NCBI GenBank assembly: GCA_030141605.1
Contig: JAQGDQ010001024.1
Coordinates: forward strand, 1-64,000
From: Tubiluchus corallicola
Taxonomy: Eukaryota > Priapulida > Priapulimorpha > Priapulimorphida > Tubiluchidae
Direction: 5' to 3'
DNA: 64,000 bases
Positions within the stretch are counted from its first letter, which is position 1. Every line of letters starts with the position of its first letter. The notes beneath the pieces were generated by a model. That model worked only from the letters and a program-made list of their open reading frames with translations. It had not been told where the DNA came from and searched no databases. A program made the translations under genes and the position numbers. Below are positions 1-28,420 of the stretch, one piece after another.

Positions 1-34
1 GGAGAGATTGTCATCAGCAGTGTAAGTAATTGAG

Positions 35-175
35 TTAATCTAAAGCTGTGCATCCATGGACTGTGTAAACTGAGTATGATCACTCCACTTCCTTTGTAAG
101 TTGGAACTTAATCTAAAGCTATGCATCCATGGACTGTGTAAACTGAGTATGATCACTCCACTTCCTTTGTAAGTA
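35..175. repeat. tandem duplication, 73-bp unit
   Basis: Two near-identical copies starting at TTAATC (35 and 108), each with the CATCCATGGACTGTGTAAAC core. The right copy runs into a truncated piggyBac-like MITE. Confidence 0.8.
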
Positions 176-177
176 GG

Positions 178-405
178 GTGCATACTAAATGTCTTAAGTA
201 CTTTAAAAAATTATCAGCAGTTGCAAAATGAAGCACATTTTATGCTTCCATTGAATCCCAATGTATCCCGTGGGATACAGGCTATATTTAGCACGAGGGC
301 ACAGGTAGAAAAAGTAATTATGTGTAAACAAGATGGACATGCTGAACAAAAGTACCAAGCCAAAAAATTTTTTCTTATTAAAAAAATAATTTGGGACTGA
401 AAGGG
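178..405. mobile_element. piggyBac-like MITE, truncated copy
   Basis: Contains the subterminal GTATCCCGTGGGATAC palindrome and the end ACTGAAAGGG followed by TTAA (406-409). The left half is missing compared with the full copy at 30635-31081. Confidence 0.75.
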
Positions 406-558
406 TTAAGCAAGGTCTTACTGTACAGGGAAATCCTAATGTAAAAAAAACAAAAGACTAATAGGTCAAATGACGACATGCGATAATGATAAATGTAGTG
501 GATGTTGGAGAAGGTTTGTGAATGAAAATAATGCAACGTGGTGAAATATAAAAACGCA

Positions 559-17592
<17,034 letters not shown>

Positions 17593-17603
<11 letters not shown>

Positions 17604-17655
17604 GAAACTTCAGAGTCCACCGGCAAGACTGCTGTATAACACAAGATATTTTCAT
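17593..17655 (-). promoter_or_regulatory. upstream ORF overlapping the SLC7 start codon
   Basis: An ATG at 17655 opens a 20-codon reading frame whose TGA (17593-17595) lies just past the main ATG pair, in another frame. Overlapping uORFs of this type usually reduce main-ORF translation. It is relevant only if the transcript includes 17655, which depends on the acceptor at 17658-17659 being used. Confidence 0.4.
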
Positions 17656-17657
17656 TT

Positions 17658-18580
17658 CTGAAAATTAAAAAAAGAAACAATTGATAATGATTAATCTTTT
17701 ACTGAACAAAATTCTGATACAAAACTGTATTCAGAGTGTCTCCTTTTGCAGGCAGATGCTTACAAAAGTTTAAGTCATAAGTCAGTTATTTCACCTTACA
17801 CATTTACAATGGTTACATATACAATATCTAGTGAAAGGGCCTACAATGGATATAATACAAATAAGAAATACTGCACAGGAAAAGCCTCAAACACTGTTCA
17901 CTTATACACGAAGGTAAATGTGTTGTGGGCAATCAAAAAGCAGGGCTTGTTAGATTGTCCCACACAGTGATAGAACAAAAAAAAAGTAATGGAGATAATC
18001 TGAAAATTTAAAGTGAATCGTGACAAAAAAACATTAGTGCTATCAAATAAACAATAATAAATGGTACGAAACATCATTACAGATCTAACATACGTTATTT
18101 TATGTCACTTCCCGTAGCCTTGTAGAGACTATATTTCAACAGCTGAAAACAAGGTATTTCTCTACCTTACTATACGATAAATCTTCATTTTACTATAATA
18201 CAATTTAACAGTTTAACAATTTTATTATTCGAGCAATACGACAATTTGATATTATTATTATTGTTATTATTAGTTTATTTCGTATAAACTATACAGTTTA
18301 CAAAGATAAAGATGTTAGTAAAACAGGTAATGCGATATTAGTAAAGTAACATATCTACAGACATTCAACTTTATAATAACCACACATTGTAGTTCCCTTG
18401 TAATTATATTACATTATACAGTGTTGCAAGAAGCTATAATAGATATCTTAAAACATAATCTTTAAATGAGTTCTTAACCTTTAATTTTACATTTTCGTTT
18501 AGATCTACAGTACAACCATATTTAAATCTTAAATTTACTTGACTGTTATTTACATAGTAGCATAGCTTTGGAATTCTCAA
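17658..18580. other. intergenic/upstream region of the SLC7 gene
   Basis: AT-rich. Should contain the SLC7 promoter and any non-coding first exon, but I recognise no core promoter. The part from 17908 is repeated at 27748-28420. Confidence 0.4.
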
Positions 18581-19235
18581 TGAAATGGATGCAAAACCAA
18601 AAGTTTGTGTTCCTCCAAAAAGTTTCTTTATTCTGTAATAAATACAATGATTTGAAAGAGCAAATTTTAACAGGAGAAAATGAAACGAGCGTTTGAGCAA
18701 TCAGGTTAGATACAACACAATATGAGATCTACAAGATACCATAAAGGTATTACAGGAACACGCCGCAACAGCTATTGCTCACAAAAACTACATGGATCAA
18801 GTTTTAGCTGCAACATCAAATAAATACTTCACAAGTATTGAAATACAAGCTGAAAAACAAAACTGCCACTGCAATGAAATTAATTAATAATGACTTACGT
18901 TGTTAGAGCCTTTAGCAATTACACAGACAGAATGAGAACTCCAAGGAATCAACAACAACGTTGTCACTACAATAAACTCGTAAGAGAGTTACAGACATAA
19001 TGTTCAGACACAATGCAAGAGCAATGCCCGAGAGAATCAAAAGCCGGGTAAAATGTCAGACAACTACTATAGCTAGAGCGAAAGATCAAAAAGCGAATAT
19101 ATTCAAGGATATTAGGTGCTTCAATTTTAAAAGAGTGACTACAGTAAAAGGCAAAAGTCTACTAAATAAACAAACAGGTGGCAGCACCGTGGCAGTAACT
19201 AAATAAAGACCAAAAGGGCCTATGCACCCGCTACA
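18581..19235 (-). repeat. BEL/Pao LTR 1 (3' LTR of the element)
   Basis: 655 bp. Preceded on the plus strand by CTCAA and followed by the purine tract and the end of the polyprotein frame. Confidence 0.92.
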
Positions 19236-19268
19236 CCGCCCCTCATTAAATGAGCAATTTACGAACAT

Positions 19269-22200
19269 TTAATCAATTTGGTAAACATTTTCATCAATAC
19301 GTTCAAGTAAAACAATTTTGTGAATTGGTCTACGCAAGACAGAGTCACCCATCCGAACCTCTACGGATCTAACTAAGCCATCCTTGCCAGGAAATACATT
19401 GTCTATTCGTGCCAGTTTCCAATGTCCTCTTGGTAAATTCTGGTCTGCAACAATAACAATATCTCCAATCTTCAAATTTTGAGACCTATGGTGCCATTTC
19501 TGACGGCTTTGAAGCAATGGCAAGTATTCGGATACCCATTGCTTCCAGAAGATGTCCGACAAATATTTAACTTGCCTCCAACGTTTTTTGTACAAATCAG
19601 TCTCAGAAAATTTACCAAAGGGCAATGTTGGACCACCTCTTAGAAGAAGAATGTGATTGGGTGTAAGAGGCTGTAGGTCTCGTGGATCATCAGACACAAT
19701 ACTAAGCGGTCGACCATTTATGATGGCTTCTACTTGACAAAACAGAGTTATAAGACTGTCGTCATCTACTGTTTGCAGATTTGTAATGGAAGACATCACT
19801 TTGCGTACTGAACGTATCATACGTTCCCATACTCCTCCTTGATGTGAAGCTGAGGGTGTGTTGAATTTCCATTGGATATTCTGCTGACGTAAGGCAGTAT
19901 CGATTTGCTCTTGATTCCAATTCTGAATTGCTTTCTTTAGCTCTTCATTAGCACCAACGAAGTTTGTGCCACAGTCTGATCTGATGAGCTCGGGAACTCC
20001 TCTTCTGCTGATGAAACGAAATAGTCCGTTCAAAAAACTGTCAGTTTCCAAGGAAAACAAAAGTTCTAGGTGAATGGCTCTTGTTGCCAGACATGTGAAC
20101 AGACAGCCGTAACGTTTCACTAGTGCACGGCCCCGTTTGGCAAGAAAGGGCCCGAAGCAGTCAACTCCTACTCTCAAAAATGGAGGGTTTCCAGACTCAA
20201 GCCTGTCATTGGGAAGGTCCGCCATCTTTTGACATTCTAGGCGAGCATCACGACGCTTACAAATTGTACAGTTGGATAATAAACGCCTTACCATTGGCCT
20301 TGCCTTTATAATCCAGAATTTATCGCGAAGCTTTGCCATCACATGCTCTCTGCCTGAATGGCCAGTCCTTTCATGCATTTCTCTGATGATCAGAGAAACA
20401 ACATGTTCATCTCTGGGAATTATAGGCTGGTGCTTGTGCTTGATTCTACCTCCTATACAAATTAGACCATTAGATGTTAGTATTGGATCAAGCTTGAAAA
20501 GGCAGCTAGACTGCAAAATCCTTTTAGCTGATCTTTGCTTGTTATCAGTTCTTGTAACATCCATGCTCAGATGTGTCAATGCAGCCTTTTCCTTCTGAAA
20601 ATTAACATCTTGGAGATACATTATGATAGATTCCTCTGCTTCATCCAGCTCTTGAACTGTAAGCCTGCCAGTGTGAACCATCATATTTGGAGATTTTCTG
20701 ACCCTTTGAAGTAGAATGCACTTCAATCTAAGGAGCCATGCAATGGCCTTCTTCAATCTGTACCAGGAAGAGAAGTGACGCATGAACAAAGAAAGTGGTT
20801 CCTGCCTATCTTTTGCTACTACTGTGTTCACCTTTATTCCTGCTGCATCAAGCTTTACCTCAAGGTCATCTGTGTTTTGAACATCAAAAGGAATTGTACA
20901 CATACTAGTCCAGGTACTTGATGCATCCCACAGAAATTCTGGACCACTGAGCCAAACCTTATTATCAATAAGCTGTTGAGCACCTAGCCCTCTTGTAGCA
21001 ATATCTGCTGGGTTCTTGTCACTTGCAATGTGATACCATTGACTTGGTGAAGACTGCTCGTGAATGGCTAATAATCTATTTGCCACAAAGGTCTTGAAGC
21101 GTTTGTCCGAGTTATTGATATATCTTAGAACAATCATACTATCTGTCCAGAAGTATGTGTTTTCGATGCTTGGCTGTATTTCACGTCTCAATGTTTCGTC
21201 AATCTTTACACCCATAAGAGCCGCACACAGTTCCAGTCTGGGTATGGTAAGGGTCTTGAGTGGTGCTAACCGACATTTAGCGATGACAAAACTGCAGTAA
21301 ATATGGTCAGTAACATCGACTAGGCGAAGATAAGCAACTGCTGCATAAGCAGCTTGTGAAGCATCTACGAAGACATGTAGTTCAGTAGTAAGAACACGTT
21401 CAAAGGACTTGGGCACAAAGCACCTGCTCATACCAAAATGGTCAAGGACAGGCAGATCGCTCAGCCATTTGCGCCAAAGTACCTGTGCTGTGTCTTCCAA
21501 AGGCTGATCCCATTCCCTTTTCAATCTACATTCGGACTGAAACAATAGCTTAGCCAATAAAACGTATGGACAAACTATTCCTAAAGGATCGTACACTGAA
21601 CTCAGGGTGCTAAGCAAGCCTCTTTTTGTCATTGGTTTGTCCTTCACATTGGTGCTAACGCAAAGACGATCTGCGTCAACTTCCCAACACAAACCCAATG
21701 CTCTTTCCTGAGTAAGACTACCAGCATCAGTAGACAGGTCAACATTCCTTACAGATTCAGCTCGCTCAGTCGGAGGTATGGTCTCCATGACTGCCTTGCT
21801 GTTTGAGACCCATTTCGTAATGTGAAAGCCTCCTCTAGCTAAGAGTAAAGTAAGTTGCTTTACAAATCTGATTGCATGTTCTTCCGTCCAAAATGACTTT
21901 AGACAGTCATCGACATAGAAGTTTTTCATGACTGCCTCAACAGCAACAGCATCAAAGTCATTTTTGTTGTCTATAGCCGTTCGTTGAAGGACAAAATTAG
22001 CTGCACTGGGTGACCAAGTTCCTCCAAAAAGGTGACGAGTCATTCGATAAACTCTTGGCTGCTCATTCAGGTTACCGCCAGGAAACCATAGAAACCATAA
22101 GGCATCTCGATGCTTAGGTGTGACTAAAACTTGATTGAACATTGCTTCCACATCGGACATTACTGCAAAGTGTGCCTCCCGAAACCAAAGAAGAACTCCT

Positions 22201-24557
22201 ATTAAGCAACTAGTCAAGTCTGGTCCTTGGAATACCTTCGTGTTCAAAGACATATCATCACACTTGACTGAACAATCAAAAACTGTTCTGAGCTTAGGCT
22301 TTGTGGGAGTCTGAACACCATGGTGTGGTAGGTACCAAGTACACTCGGTAGGGGCAAAAGGATTATCAACTGCTTCAGTGAATCCCTTTTCAAAAAGGTC
22401 AACCATGTTTTTTAAGTATTTCTCACAAATAGTTGGATCCTTCTCAAGTTTTCTTTTTAAGAACATGAGACGTCTTTTTGCCATGTCAAAATTGTCTGGA
22501 AGACCAGGTGGGTATTCTTTGAATGGGATGTCCATCATGTAGTGACCATTCTCTTTCACAATGGATTGGTTCCATATTTCCAAGGTTCTTAGGTCATCCA
22601 GAGACATTTCAGGGACATCGCCTGTTCCATAAGAGTCTATGTGCCAAAAACACTTGACTTGATCTGACAACTTATTGTCCGAGACAGTAAGATTCACAAT
22701 CGCTTCTGGAATGAGTGCAGGTGGCAGAGGCATAGATAAGTTACCATTCACAGTCCATCCCAGAGGTGTTTTTATGGCATATGGGTCGCCAGATTTCCCA
22801 GCTCTTAATTCCAAAGGCATGAAGGCATCAGCATTATCTTGTCCAATTAGTATCATCACATCCTCGTATGAATTGATACAAGGTAATGGAAGATCTTTCA
22901 AATGGTCCCATTGTTTAGCTTCCGAACGTGATATAACAGCATTTCTCAAAGAAGGGAATTTCTGTATAGCGTACACCTTTTCTAAATTAATGCTTTTCCC
23001 ATCAGGCTGCACTTCTGGAAGAGGACAAACTTCTAAACTTATCTCATGGACTTCACAACTTGAACCATTATTCAATGTTGATAAGTTCAAAATCCTTTTG
23101 ATACCTTTCAATCCCAAAGTAGCTAATAAATCACTTGAACAAAATGTTTTGTTGCTTCCGGGATCCAACAATGCATGTGTCACAATGGATTTTGTAGCAG
23201 TCTTAACAATAACCGAAACAACAGGTAAAGACAATTTAGCATTCTGCTGATAAGGCATTTGACAAACGCAACTAGTTGCTCCAGTTTCTGATTCAGATGC
23301 TTTCTCAGTGTTTGTTCTGTCACTGGTTTCTTTACCCGGGTTGTGGAACCACAAATGCAATAGTTTGGAATGCTTGTCTTTACAACCATCCAATCCACAA
23401 GGAGGTCTGGAACACTTTCTGCTGAGATGTTTATAGCCTAAGCAATTAAAACAAAGCCGCATCTGTCGAGCAAAGTTGAATCTCCCAGCATCATTGAGTT
23501 TCAAAAAATCTTTACATTTGTCAATGCGATGATTGTTCTCACAAAATGCACACTTTGGTTGCAGTGGTTGTGGTGCTGCTCGGGAGGGCTCTCCTTGCAA
23601 AACAAATGCTTTAGCTTCTTTTTTCATTGGTTTCTCACTCTTTGCTTGAGCATCTAGAACACCAAAGATAGGATCATTTATCTCCCGTGCTGCTCTATCT
23701 AGAAATTCTGAAAGTTGTTCGATCGCTGGATATCTGCCGTTTTGATCAAGATATTCAAGTGCCTTTGTCCTCCATCTTGACTGCAAAAACAGAGGCAGTC
23801 GTCTGACAATGGATACCATATTTCTTTTAGAATCCAATTCGTCAGTGCACTTCATAGCTTCAAGTGTGATCATATAACTTCGTAAGTCATCAGCAAACAA
23901 CTGTAAGCTCCGCCTATCACTGGGTTTAATAGCTGGACCTTCTGTAAGCTTTTTTACCCAAGATTCCACAATCTGAAAGCTATTGCCGAATCTCTCTCGC
24001 AGTAACCTTCTAGCTCTAGGGTAGCCCGCTTCTGGTTCCAAAATAGTACAACATCGAATAACTTCTCTGGCTTCTCCATCACAATACTGCAGCAGCCTAT
24101 TCAACTTGGAAGCGGCAGTCACATTGGCAGAATCCACCATCTGATCAAATGAACGCATAAACAGCCAAAACTCAGAGGGGTGTCCTTTAAACTTTACGAG
24201 TTCAGAGCGAGGAAGTTGCATCATATCGACCAATTGTTGCATATCTGGTCTTGAAGCTTCCTGGTGACCTGTGGCCATTGTTGGTTGAAATTCCGTAGCC
24301 AAAGGGTTAAAATCATGAGTATAATCTGCTTGTTGCTGGACCCAATTTCTAGTTCGAGCCTCTGTTTCCAGAGGAAGTGGATAAGAAAGGTGGCCTTTAT
24401 CAGCAGCTGGATCAGATCCAGAATTTCCTCCTTCAGAGATGGCTAGTACTTGCTCCTCAGCACTAGCTTTGGCAATATCTGTTTGCAGCTTTAGTGTTCT
24501 CTTCTTTTGTTGCAATTTGAGCTCTTCAACTTCAAGCTCATTCTGCTGTTCTATCAT
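19269..24557 (-). CDS. BEL/Pao gag-pol polyprotein (1762-codon open frame)
   Basis: Order in the open frame: gag-like DUF1759 region (about residues 110-270); zinc-knuckle cysteines (CAFC...H...C from 336, CFNC from 369); DUF1758 aspartic protease with DPGS at about 465-468; reverse transcriptase with the first catalytic Asp near 802 and YVDD at 881-884; RNase H with FVDAS near 1063-1067 and FWTDS near 1136-1140; integrase zinc-binding HHCC (about 1385-1435); integrase core with acidic residues near 1466, 1528 and 1578 (DD-49-E spacing); C-terminal DUF5641 (about 1660-1757). All catalytic residues I looked for are present and no stop interrupts the frame. The gag N-terminus lies upstream in other frames (see 24558-25077). 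Normal BEL elements encode one long ORF. Confidence 0.95.
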   Translation of the reverse strand: MIEQQNELEVEELKLQQKKRTLKLQTDIAKASAEEQVLAISEGGNSGSDPAADKGHLSYPLPLETEARTRNWVQQQADYTHDFNPLATEFQPTMATGHQEASRPDMQQLVDMMQLPRSELVKFKGHPSEFWLFMRSFDQMVDSANVTAASKLNRLLQYCDGEAREVIRCCTILEPEAGYPRARRLLRERFGNSFQIVESWVKKLTEGPAIKPSDRRSLQLFADDLRSYMITLEAMKCTDELDSKRNMVSIVRRLPLFLQSRWRTKALEYLDQNGRYPAIEQLSEFLDRAAREINDPIFGVLDAQAKSEKPMKKEAKAFVLQGEPSRAAPQPLQPKCAFCENNHRIDKCKDFLKLNDAGRFNFARQMRLCFNCLGYKHLSRKCSRPPCGLDGCKDKHSKLLHLWFHNPGKETSDRTNTEKASESETGATSCVCQMPYQQNAKLSLPVVSVIVKTATKSIVTHALLDPGSNKTFCSSDLLATLGLKGIKRILNLSTLNNGSSCEVHEISLEVCPLPEVQPDGKSINLEKVYAIQKFPSLRNAVISRSEAKQWDHLKDLPLPCINSYEDVMILIGQDNADAFMPLELRAGKSGDPYAIKTPLGWTVNGNLSMPLPPALIPEAIVNLTVSDNKLSDQVKCFWHIDSYGTGDVPEMSLDDLRTLEIWNQSIVKENGHYMMDIPFKEYPPGLPDNFDMAKRRLMFLKRKLEKDPTICEKYLKNMVDLFEKGFTEAVDNPFAPTECTWYLPHHGVQTPTKPKLRTVFDCSVKCDDMSLNTKVFQGPDLTSCLIGVLLWFREAHFAVMSDVEAMFNQVLVTPKHRDALWFLWFPGGNLNEQPRVYRMTRHLFGGTWSPSAANFVLQRTAIDNKNDFDAVAVEAVMKNFYVDDCLKSFWTEEHAIRFVKQLTLLLARGGFHITKWVSNSKAVMETIPPTERAESVRNVDLSTDAGSLTQERALGLCWEVDADRLCVSTNVKDKPMTKRGLLSTLSSVYDPLGIVCPYVLLAKLLFQSECRLKREWDQPLEDTAQVLWRKWLSDLPVLDHFGMSRCFVPKSFERVLTTELHVFVDASQAAYAAVAYLRLVDVTDHIYCSFVIAKCRLAPLKTLTIPRLELCAALMGVKIDETLRREIQPSIENTYFWTDSMIVLRYINNSDKRFKTFVANRLLAIHEQSSPSQWYHIASDKNPADIATRGLGAQQLIDNKVWLSGPEFLWDASSTWTSMCTIPFDVQNTDDLEVKLDAAGIKVNTVVAKDRQEPLSLFMRHFSSWYRLKKAIAWLLRLKCILLQRVRKSPNMMVHTGRLTVQELDEAEESIIMYLQDVNFQKEKAALTHLSMDVTRTDNKQRSAKRILQSSCLFKLDPILTSNGLICIGGRIKHKHQPIIPRDEHVVSLIIREMHERTGHSGREHVMAKLRDKFWIIKARPMVRRLLSNCTICKRRDARLECQKMADLPNDRLESGNPPFLRVGVDCFGPFLAKRGRALVKRYGCLFTCLATRAIHLELLFSLETDSFLNGLFRFISRRGVPELIRSDCGTNFVGANEELKKAIQNWNQEQIDTALRQQNIQWKFNTPSASHQGGVWERMIRSVRKVMSSITNLQTVDDDSLITLFCQVEAIINGRPLSIVSDDPRDLQPLTPNHILLLRGGPTLPFGKFSETDLYKKRWRQVKYLSDIFWKQWVSEYLPLLQSRQKWHHRSQNLKIGDIVIVADQNLPRGHWKLARIDNVFPGKDGLVRSVEVRMGDSVLRRPIHKIVLLERIDENVYQID

Positions 24558-25077
24558 GTTGGCCTCAGCGATAAGAGCAGCTTTCTTAGCAGAAGCTCGA
24601 GCCTTGAAAGTACTGACTTTGCTGATCGTAGATTTGCTTGAAGATTTACCCCTTGAATATTTGAATGTTTCTTTAAAGACGTTGCACCTAATTGCTGTTG
24701 GTCTGGCAATACAACTGATTCAGGTGGCATTGTTGAGGAAGAACCCACAGGCGGAGGTGGAGCCATCAGTTCTGGAGCCACCGTCGACTCGAGGTATAGT
24801 CTTACTCTGGTTGCAGCAGACTCAACCTTGTTCATCACCTCCTCATAATAATTCTGAGACTGTGATATCTCTTCTTGGCTCTCCAGCAAGCCATGATATT
24901 CCTGATGTAAAGTTTCAAAATCTTTAGCTAAATTATGTAACTCTTAGCTTCTTTCTTAAGATCGTCAGAAGCACATTCAGCTTCCATAAGCTGCCGGATG
25001 CGGTTTATCTTTTTTGTCACTAACGACTTGGCTGTACCTCTTGCACTTTTACGTTCTTTAATTTCCTGAACACTCAT
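24558..25077 (-). pseudogene. BEL/Pao gag N-terminus, broken by two frame shifts
   Basis: A good start (MSVQEIKERKSARGTAK) at 25077 opens a helical gag N-terminus. The frame is lost near 24944, where one base appears missing, continues in a second frame (LESQEEISQSQNYYEEVMNK), and is lost again at a run of four G near 24648-24651 before the long frame takes over. Both breaks are single-base type and the second is at a homopolymer, so assembly error is possible; otherwise this copy cannot make a complete polyprotein. Confidence 0.75.
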
Positions 25078-25586
25078 GATGCAGTTCACTATCCTACTAC
25101 AAAACAAATTGCTGAACAATATTAATTACATAGCATTACAAATCAATATTTGGTATAGCATGAAGCGTCACTCGTGAATCTCTAACACAGTACAAATTAT
25201 ATCAAATCAGTATTAACTGTACGCAATGTCAAACACAAACTAGATAAACTAGTAATCTGCCAAAACAGATGTTAAGGACAACAAAACTATCAAAACCATT
25301 ATAGCTGTAATATACTGAACAAAATAATTTGTACAAAATTGTTTAGAAACGTTTTCAGCATGAAATTAAACTGTTAAACGATATACGATGTAGTAGACAC
25401 AACATTACGCAGCGATGAATCCCATTTCCGTTCAGCCAGGCACGGCGGTAGACTCAAAGCGTGTGTAACACAGGTGAGAGGGCAGATCTAGGTCGTCCTT
25501 GAGCCTGCTCCATGTGACGTTCGTTGGCACCCTTGATCTCTTCTCCTGTCCTCCAGGTGTACTGACAACAGCCCAACAATAAAGGA

Positions 25587-26241
25587 TGAAATGGATGCAA
25601 AACCAAAAGTTTGTGTTCCTCCAAAAAGTTTCTTTATTCTGTAATAAATACAATGATTTGAAAGAGCAAATTTTAACAGGAGAAAATGAAACGAACGTTT
25701 GAGCAATCAGGTTAGATACAACACAATATGAGATCTACAAGATACCATAAAGGTATTACAGGAACACGCCGCAACAGCTATTGCTCACAAAAACTACATG
25801 GATCAAGTTTTAGCTGCAACATCAAATAAATACTTCACAAGTATTGAAATACAAGCTGAAAAACAAAACTGCCACTGCAATGAAATTAATTAATAATGAC
25901 TTACGTTGTTAGAGCCTTTAGCAATTACACAGACGGAATGAGAACTCCAAGGTATCAACAACAACGTTGTCACTACAATAAACTCGTAAGAGAGTTACAG
26001 ACATAATGTTCAGACACAACACAAGAGCAATGGCCGAGAGAATCAAAAGCCGGGTAAAATGTCAGACAACTACTATAGCTAGAGCGAAAGATCAAAAAGC
26101 GAATATATTCAAGGATATTAGGTGCTTCAATTTTAAAAGAGTGACTACAGTAAAAGGCAAAAGTCTACTAAATAAACAAACAGGTGGCAGCACCGTGGCA
26201 GTAACTAAATAAAGACCAAAAGGGCCTATGCACCCGCTACA
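25587..26241 (-). repeat. BEL/Pao LTR 2 (shared middle LTR)
   Basis: 655 bp. Its left side joins the 5' leader of the full element, so it is that element's 5' LTR. Its right side joins a purine tract and a polyprotein C-terminus, so it is also the 3' LTR of a second, truncated copy. It differs from LTRs 1 and 3 by a few substitutions and no length change. Confidence 0.92.
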
Positions 26242-27747
26242 CCGCCCCTCATTAAATGAGCAATTTACGAACATTTAATCAATTTGGTAAACATTTTCAT
26301 CAATACGTTCAAGTAAAGCAATTTTGTGAATTGGTCTACGCAAGACAGAGTCACCCATCCGAACCTCTACGGATCTAACTAAGCCATCCTTGCCAGGAAA
26401 TACATTGTCTATTCGTGCCAGTTTCCAATGTCCTCTTGGTAAATTCTGGTCTGCAACAATAACAATATCTCCAATCTTCAAATTTTGAGACCTATGGTGC
26501 CATTTCTGACGGCTTTGAAGCAATGGCAAGTATTCGGATACCCATCGCTTCCAGAAGATGTCCGACAAATATTGAACTTGCCTCCAACGTTTTTTGTACA
26601 AATCAGTCTCAGAAAATTTACCAAAGGGCAATGTTGGACCACCTCTTAGAAGAAGAATGTGATTGGGTGTAAGAGGCTGTAGGTCTCGTGGATCATCAGA
26701 CACAATACTAAGCGGTCGACCATTTATGATGGCTTCTACTTGACAAAACAGAGTTATAAGACTGTCGTCATCTACTGTTTGCAGATTTGCAATGGAAGAC
26801 ATCACTTTGCGTACTGAACGTATCATACGTTCCCATACTCCTCCTTGATGTGAAGCTGAGGGTGTGTTGAATTTCCATTGGATATTCTGCTGACGTAAGG
26901 CAGTATCGATTTGCTCTTGATTCCAATTCTGAATTGCTTTCTTTAGCTCTTCATTAGCACCAACGAAGTTTGTGCCACAGTCTGATCTGATGAGCTCGGG
27001 AACTCCTCTTCTGCTGATGAAACGAAATAGTCCGTTCAAAAAACTGTCAGTTTCCAAGGAAAACAAAAGTTCTAGGTGAATGGCTCTTGTTGCCAGACAT
27101 GTGAACAGACAGCCGTAACGTTTCACTAGTGCACGGCCCCGTTTGGCAAGAAAGGGCCCGAAGCAGTCAACTCCTACTCGCAAAAATGGAGGGTTTCCAG
27201 ACTCAAGCCTGTCATTGGGAAGGTCCGCCATCTTTTGACATTCTAGGCGAGCATCACGACGCTTACAAATTGTACAGCTGGATAATAAACGCCTTACCAT
27301 TGGCCTTGCCTTTATAATCCAGAATTTATCGCGAAGCTTTGCCATCACATGCTCTCTGCCTGAATGGCCAGTCCTTTCATGCATTTCTCTGATGATCAGA
27401 GAAACAACATGTTCATCTCTGGGAATTATAGGCTGGTGCTTGTGCTTGATTCTACCTCCTATACAAATTAGACCATTAGATGTTAGTATTGGATCAAGCT
27501 TGAAAAGGCAGCTAGACTGCAAAATCCTTTTAGCTGATCTTTGCTTGTTATCAGTTCTTGTAACATCCATGCTCAGATGTGTCAATGCAGCCTTTTCCTT
27601 CTGAAAATTAACATCTTGGAGATACATTATGATAGATTCCTCTGCTTCATCCAGCTCTTGAACTGTAAGCCTGCCAGTGTGAACCATCATATTTGGAGAT
27701 TTTCTGACCCTTTGAAGTAGAATGCACTTCAATCTAAGGAGCCATGC
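26242..27747 (-). pseudogene. truncated second BEL/Pao internal region (integrase end)
   Basis: Matches 19236-20741 at a constant offset of 7006 with about six substitutions I could see in 1.5 kb. It contains an open frame (26275-27732) for the integrase zinc-binding domain, core and C-terminal domain. It stops abruptly at 27747, where the sequence switches to a copy of the element's left flank with about 2 bp (CA) of shared sequence at the join. Confidence 0.92.
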
Positions 27748-28420
27748 ACGAAGGTAAATGTGTTGCGGGCAATCAAAAAGCAGGGCTTGTTAGATTGTCC
27801 CACACAGTGATAGAACAAAAAAAAAGTAATGGAGATAATCTGAAAATTTAAAGTGAATCGTGATAAAAAAACATTAGTGCTATCAAATAAACAATAATAA
27901 ATGGTACGAAACATCATTACAGATCTAACATACATTATTTTATGTCACTTCCCGTAGCCTTGTAGAGACTATATTTCAACAGCTGAAAACAAGGTATTTC
28001 TCTACCTTACTATACGATAAATCTTCATTTTACTATAATACAATTTAACAGTTTAACAATTTTATTATTCGAGCAATACGACAATTTGATATTATTATTA
28101 TTGTTATTATTAGTTTATTTCGTATAAACTATACAGTTTACAAAGATAAAGATGTTAGTAAAACAGGTAATGCGATATTAGTAAAGTAACATATCTACAG
28201 ACATTCAACTTTATAATAACCACACATTGTAGTTCCCTTGTAATTATATTACATTATACAGTGTTGCAAGAAGCTATAATAGATATCTTAAAACATAATC
28301 TTTAAATGAGTTCTTAACCTTCAATTTTACATTTTCGTTTAGATCTACAGTACAACAATATTTAAATCTTAAATTTACTTGACTGTTATTTACATAGTAG
28401 CATAGCTTTGGAATTCTCAA
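27748..28420. repeat. second copy of the left flank of the BEL/Pao insertion
   Basis: Collinear with 17908-18580 at offset 9840 with about six substitutions and no indel seen. It is not part of the transposon; it is host flank repeated together with an LTR. Confidence 0.9.

Larger units (their letters stand above)
18581..26241 (-). mobile_element. full-length BEL/Pao LTR retrotransposon
   Basis: Two 655-bp LTRs (18581-19235 and 25587-26241) differ at only a handful of sites and bound a 6351-bp internal region. On the minus strand the LTR begins TGTAGCGGGTG and ends CATTTCA. A purine tract (GAGGGGCGG, 19236-19244) directly precedes the 3' LTR, as expected of a polypurine tract. The near-identical LTRs indicate a recent insertion. 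CTCAA flanks the left side here and the right side of the third LTR (29075), a 5-bp target duplication. A primer-binding site was not identified with confidence; a TGGGC starts about 12 nt inside the 5' LTR. Confidence 0.93.

Noticed and set aside
22675-23250. 191-codon plus-strand frame opposite the BEL/Pao polyprotein
   Set aside because: Shadow of the minus-strand gag-pol gene; no independent support.
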